The notes under the pieces: generated by a model | What the model saw: only the letters and a program-made list of their open reading frames with translations | Databases searched by the model: none | Told to the model about the DNA's origin: nothing | Made by a program: the position numbers and the translations under genes | In this document: one piece after another, positions 5,663 through 6,966 of the stretch | Layout: each line of letters opens with the position of its first letter | Position numbering within the stretch: the stretch's first letter is position 1 | Assembly (NCBI GenBank): GCA_005888525.1 | Contig: VBAB01000051.1 | Coordinates: forward strand, 1 to 6,966 | Length of the DNA stretch: 6,966 nt | Direction of reading: 5' to 3' | Origin: Alphaproteobacteria bacterium | GTDB lineage: Bacteria > Pseudomonadota > Alphaproteobacteria > Rhizobiales > Hyphomicrobiaceae

Positions 5663-6966
5663 TCAGGAAGCCTGGTTCATATAGGACTGCAGCGGCGCCA
5701 CCGTAAGGGTGCCCGCCGCAAGCGCCTTAATGGCTTGAGTCGCCGCCAGCGCACCAGCCAAGGTTGTATAATATGGAATGTGGTTGAGCAAGGCAGTGCG
5801 GCGGATATCCTTGGAATCAGCCAGGGCCTTGGCACCCTCGGTGGTGTTGAAAACCAGCTGCGCCTCGCCGTTTTTCATCAAGTCGACGATGTGCGGGCGT
5901 CCCTCGAGCACCTTGTTGACCTGCTCGCAGGCTATGCCGTGCGCCGCCAATGCGCGCCGGGTACCGCGCGTGGCCAGCACGCGGAATCCCAGGTCGACGA
6001 GGTCGCGCATGGCGCCCAATATGCCCTCCTTGTCCGCATCCCGCACCGACACGAACACGGCTCCCCCGAGCGGCAATATGTTGCCGGCGCCGAGCTGGCT
6101 CTTGGCGAACGCCATAGCGTAATCGCGGTCGATGCCCATCACTTCGCCGGTGGAGCGCATTTCGGGGCCCAGGATCGTGTCGACGCCCGGGAACCGCGCG
6201 AACGGGAAGACCGCTTCCTTTACGGCCACGTGGTCCAGCTTCTCCGATTTCAGCTTGAAGGAGGCGAGCCGCTCGCCGTTCATGATGCGCGCCGCGATGC
6301 CGGCGATCGGCTTGCCGATCACCTTGGCCACGAACGGCACCGTGCGCGACGCGCGCGGATTGACCTCGAGGATGTAGATGTCGCGGCCCTTGACGGCATA
6401 CTGCACGTTCATCAGGCCCACCACATTGAGCGCCAGCGCGAGGTCGCGCGTCTGCTTCTCCAGACGGACGATGATCGAGGAGGCGAGCGAGTGGGCGGGG
6501 AGCGAGCAGGCGCTATCGCCCGAATGAATGCCTGCCTCCTCGATGTGCTCCATGATGCCGGCGATGAAGGTGTCCTTGCCGTCGCACAAGCAATCGACAT
6601 CGACCTCGATGGCGTCAGCGAGGTAGCGGTCGATCAGGAGGGGACGCTTCTCCGACACGACCAGTTCGGAGGGCTGATCGAGCGTGGCCGAGAGCCTGGC
6701 GACGTAGCGATCGATCTCGGCCCCGTCGGCGACAATCTCCATGGCCCGACCGCCCAGCACGTAGGAGGGGCGGATCATCACGGGGTAGCCGAGCTTGTCG
6801 GCAACGCTGCGGGCCTCGGCGAGATTGCGCGCGATACCGCTCTGCGGCTGCTTGAGCCCGAGGCGGTCGACCAGCGCCTTGAACCGGTCCCGGTCCTCGG
6901 CAAGGTCGATGGCGTCGGGCGAGGTGCCCAGGATCGGCACGCCTGCCGCCTCGAGCGCGTGCGCTA
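5663..6966 (-). CDS. carB: Carbamoyl phosphate synthetase large subunit, C-terminal part (5' end outside window)
   Basis: The frame is open to the right edge, and 433 complete residues of an expected 1,070-1,100 or more are visible. CarB uses ammonia delivered by CarA, bicarbonate and two ATP to make carbamoyl phosphate for arginine and pyrimidine synthesis. The fragment begins within the second (carbamoyl phosphate-forming) ATP-grasp half at PILGTSPDAIDLAEDRDRF. It includes PSYVLGGRAMEIV (about 66-78), EHIEEAGIHSGDSACSLPA (about 139-157) and the Mg-ligand motif LEVNPRASRTVPF (about 199-211). LGPEMRSTGEVMG lies near 265-277. The last 130 or so residues are the methylglyoxal synthase-like allosteric domain, with VNKVLEGRPHIVDLMKNGE and FNTTEGAKALADS, where effectors bind in E. 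coli CarB. No frameshift or missing motif was seen. The GTG near 6940 is internal, not the start. greA follows downstream. Confidence 0.97.
   Translation of the reverse strand, partial: AHALEAAGVPILGTSPDAIDLAEDRDRFKALVDRLGLKQPQSGIARNLAEARSVADKLGYPVMIRPSYVLGGRAMEIVADGAEIDRYVARLSATLDQPSELVVSEKRPLLIDRYLADAIEVDVDCLCDGKDTFIAGIMEHIEEAGIHSGDSACSLPAHSLASSIIVRLEKQTRDLALALNVVGLMNVQYAVKGRDIYILEVNPRASRTVPFVAKVIGKPIAGIAARIMNGERLASFKLKSEKLDHVAVKEAVFPFARFPGVDTILGPEMRSTGEVMGIDRDYAMAFAKSQLGAGNILPLGGAVFVSVRDADKEGILGAMRDLVDLGFRVLATRGTRRALAAHGIACEQVNKVLEGRPHIVDLMKNGEAQLVFNTTEGAKALADSKDIRRTALLNHIPYYTTLAGALAATQAIKALAAGTLTVAPLQSYMNQAS

Noticed and set aside
4981..5706. Plus-strand open frame of 241 codons opposite greA
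   Set aside because: It is the antisense shadow of greA, whose motifs, length and catalytic residues are clear on the minus strand.

Overview
The window is GC-rich and most codons end in G or C. A carB-greA pair and an Lrp/AsnC-type regulator flank a sigma factor/anti-sigma/subtilase locus. The protein sequences look alphaproteobacterial, most likely Hyphomicrobiales (Rhizobiales); this is a judgement from recalled family sequences, not a search. No IS element, tRNA, rRNA, CRISPR array or phage gene was seen.

Layout. Positions 1-234 (+) hold the end of an Lrp/AsnC-family regulator that starts before the window. Positions 344-886 (+) encode an ECF (group 4) sigma factor. It is translationally coupled by an ATGA overlap to a membrane-anchored anti-sigma factor at 883-1713 (+). 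A non-coding convergent gap at 1714-2144 contains a hairpin that may end transcription. Positions 2145-4781 (-) encode a large exported subtilisin-like (S8) serine peptidase. It has an intact Asp/His/Ser triad and a very long hydrophilic repeat region between the signal peptide and the catalytic part. A gap of about 295 bases at 4782-5076 follows. Then, on the minus strand, come greA (5077-5550, transcript cleavage factor) and the 3' part of carB (5663-6966, large subunit of carbamoyl phosphate synthetase), which runs off the right edge.

How they may work together. Sigma and anti-sigma form a signal-transduction pair: the anti-sigma would hold the sigma factor at the inner membrane until an envelope signal releases it. 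The S8 peptidase is exported and lies next to the pair in convergent orientation, so it may be a target or an input of the system; this is inference from position. carB and greA are housekeeping genes.

The most interesting regulatory signal is a matched pair of ECF-like promoter sites, GGAAA-N17-CGTT at 289-314 and GGAAA-N17-CGTC at 4873-4898. Both begin with the same GGAAATAT. The first sits exactly where an autoregulated promoter of the sigma operon should be. The second lies upstream of the peptidase gene but points away from it, into the gap beyond greA. The most unusual protein feature is the roughly 13-copy Lys/Asp/Gln repeat domain of the peptidase.
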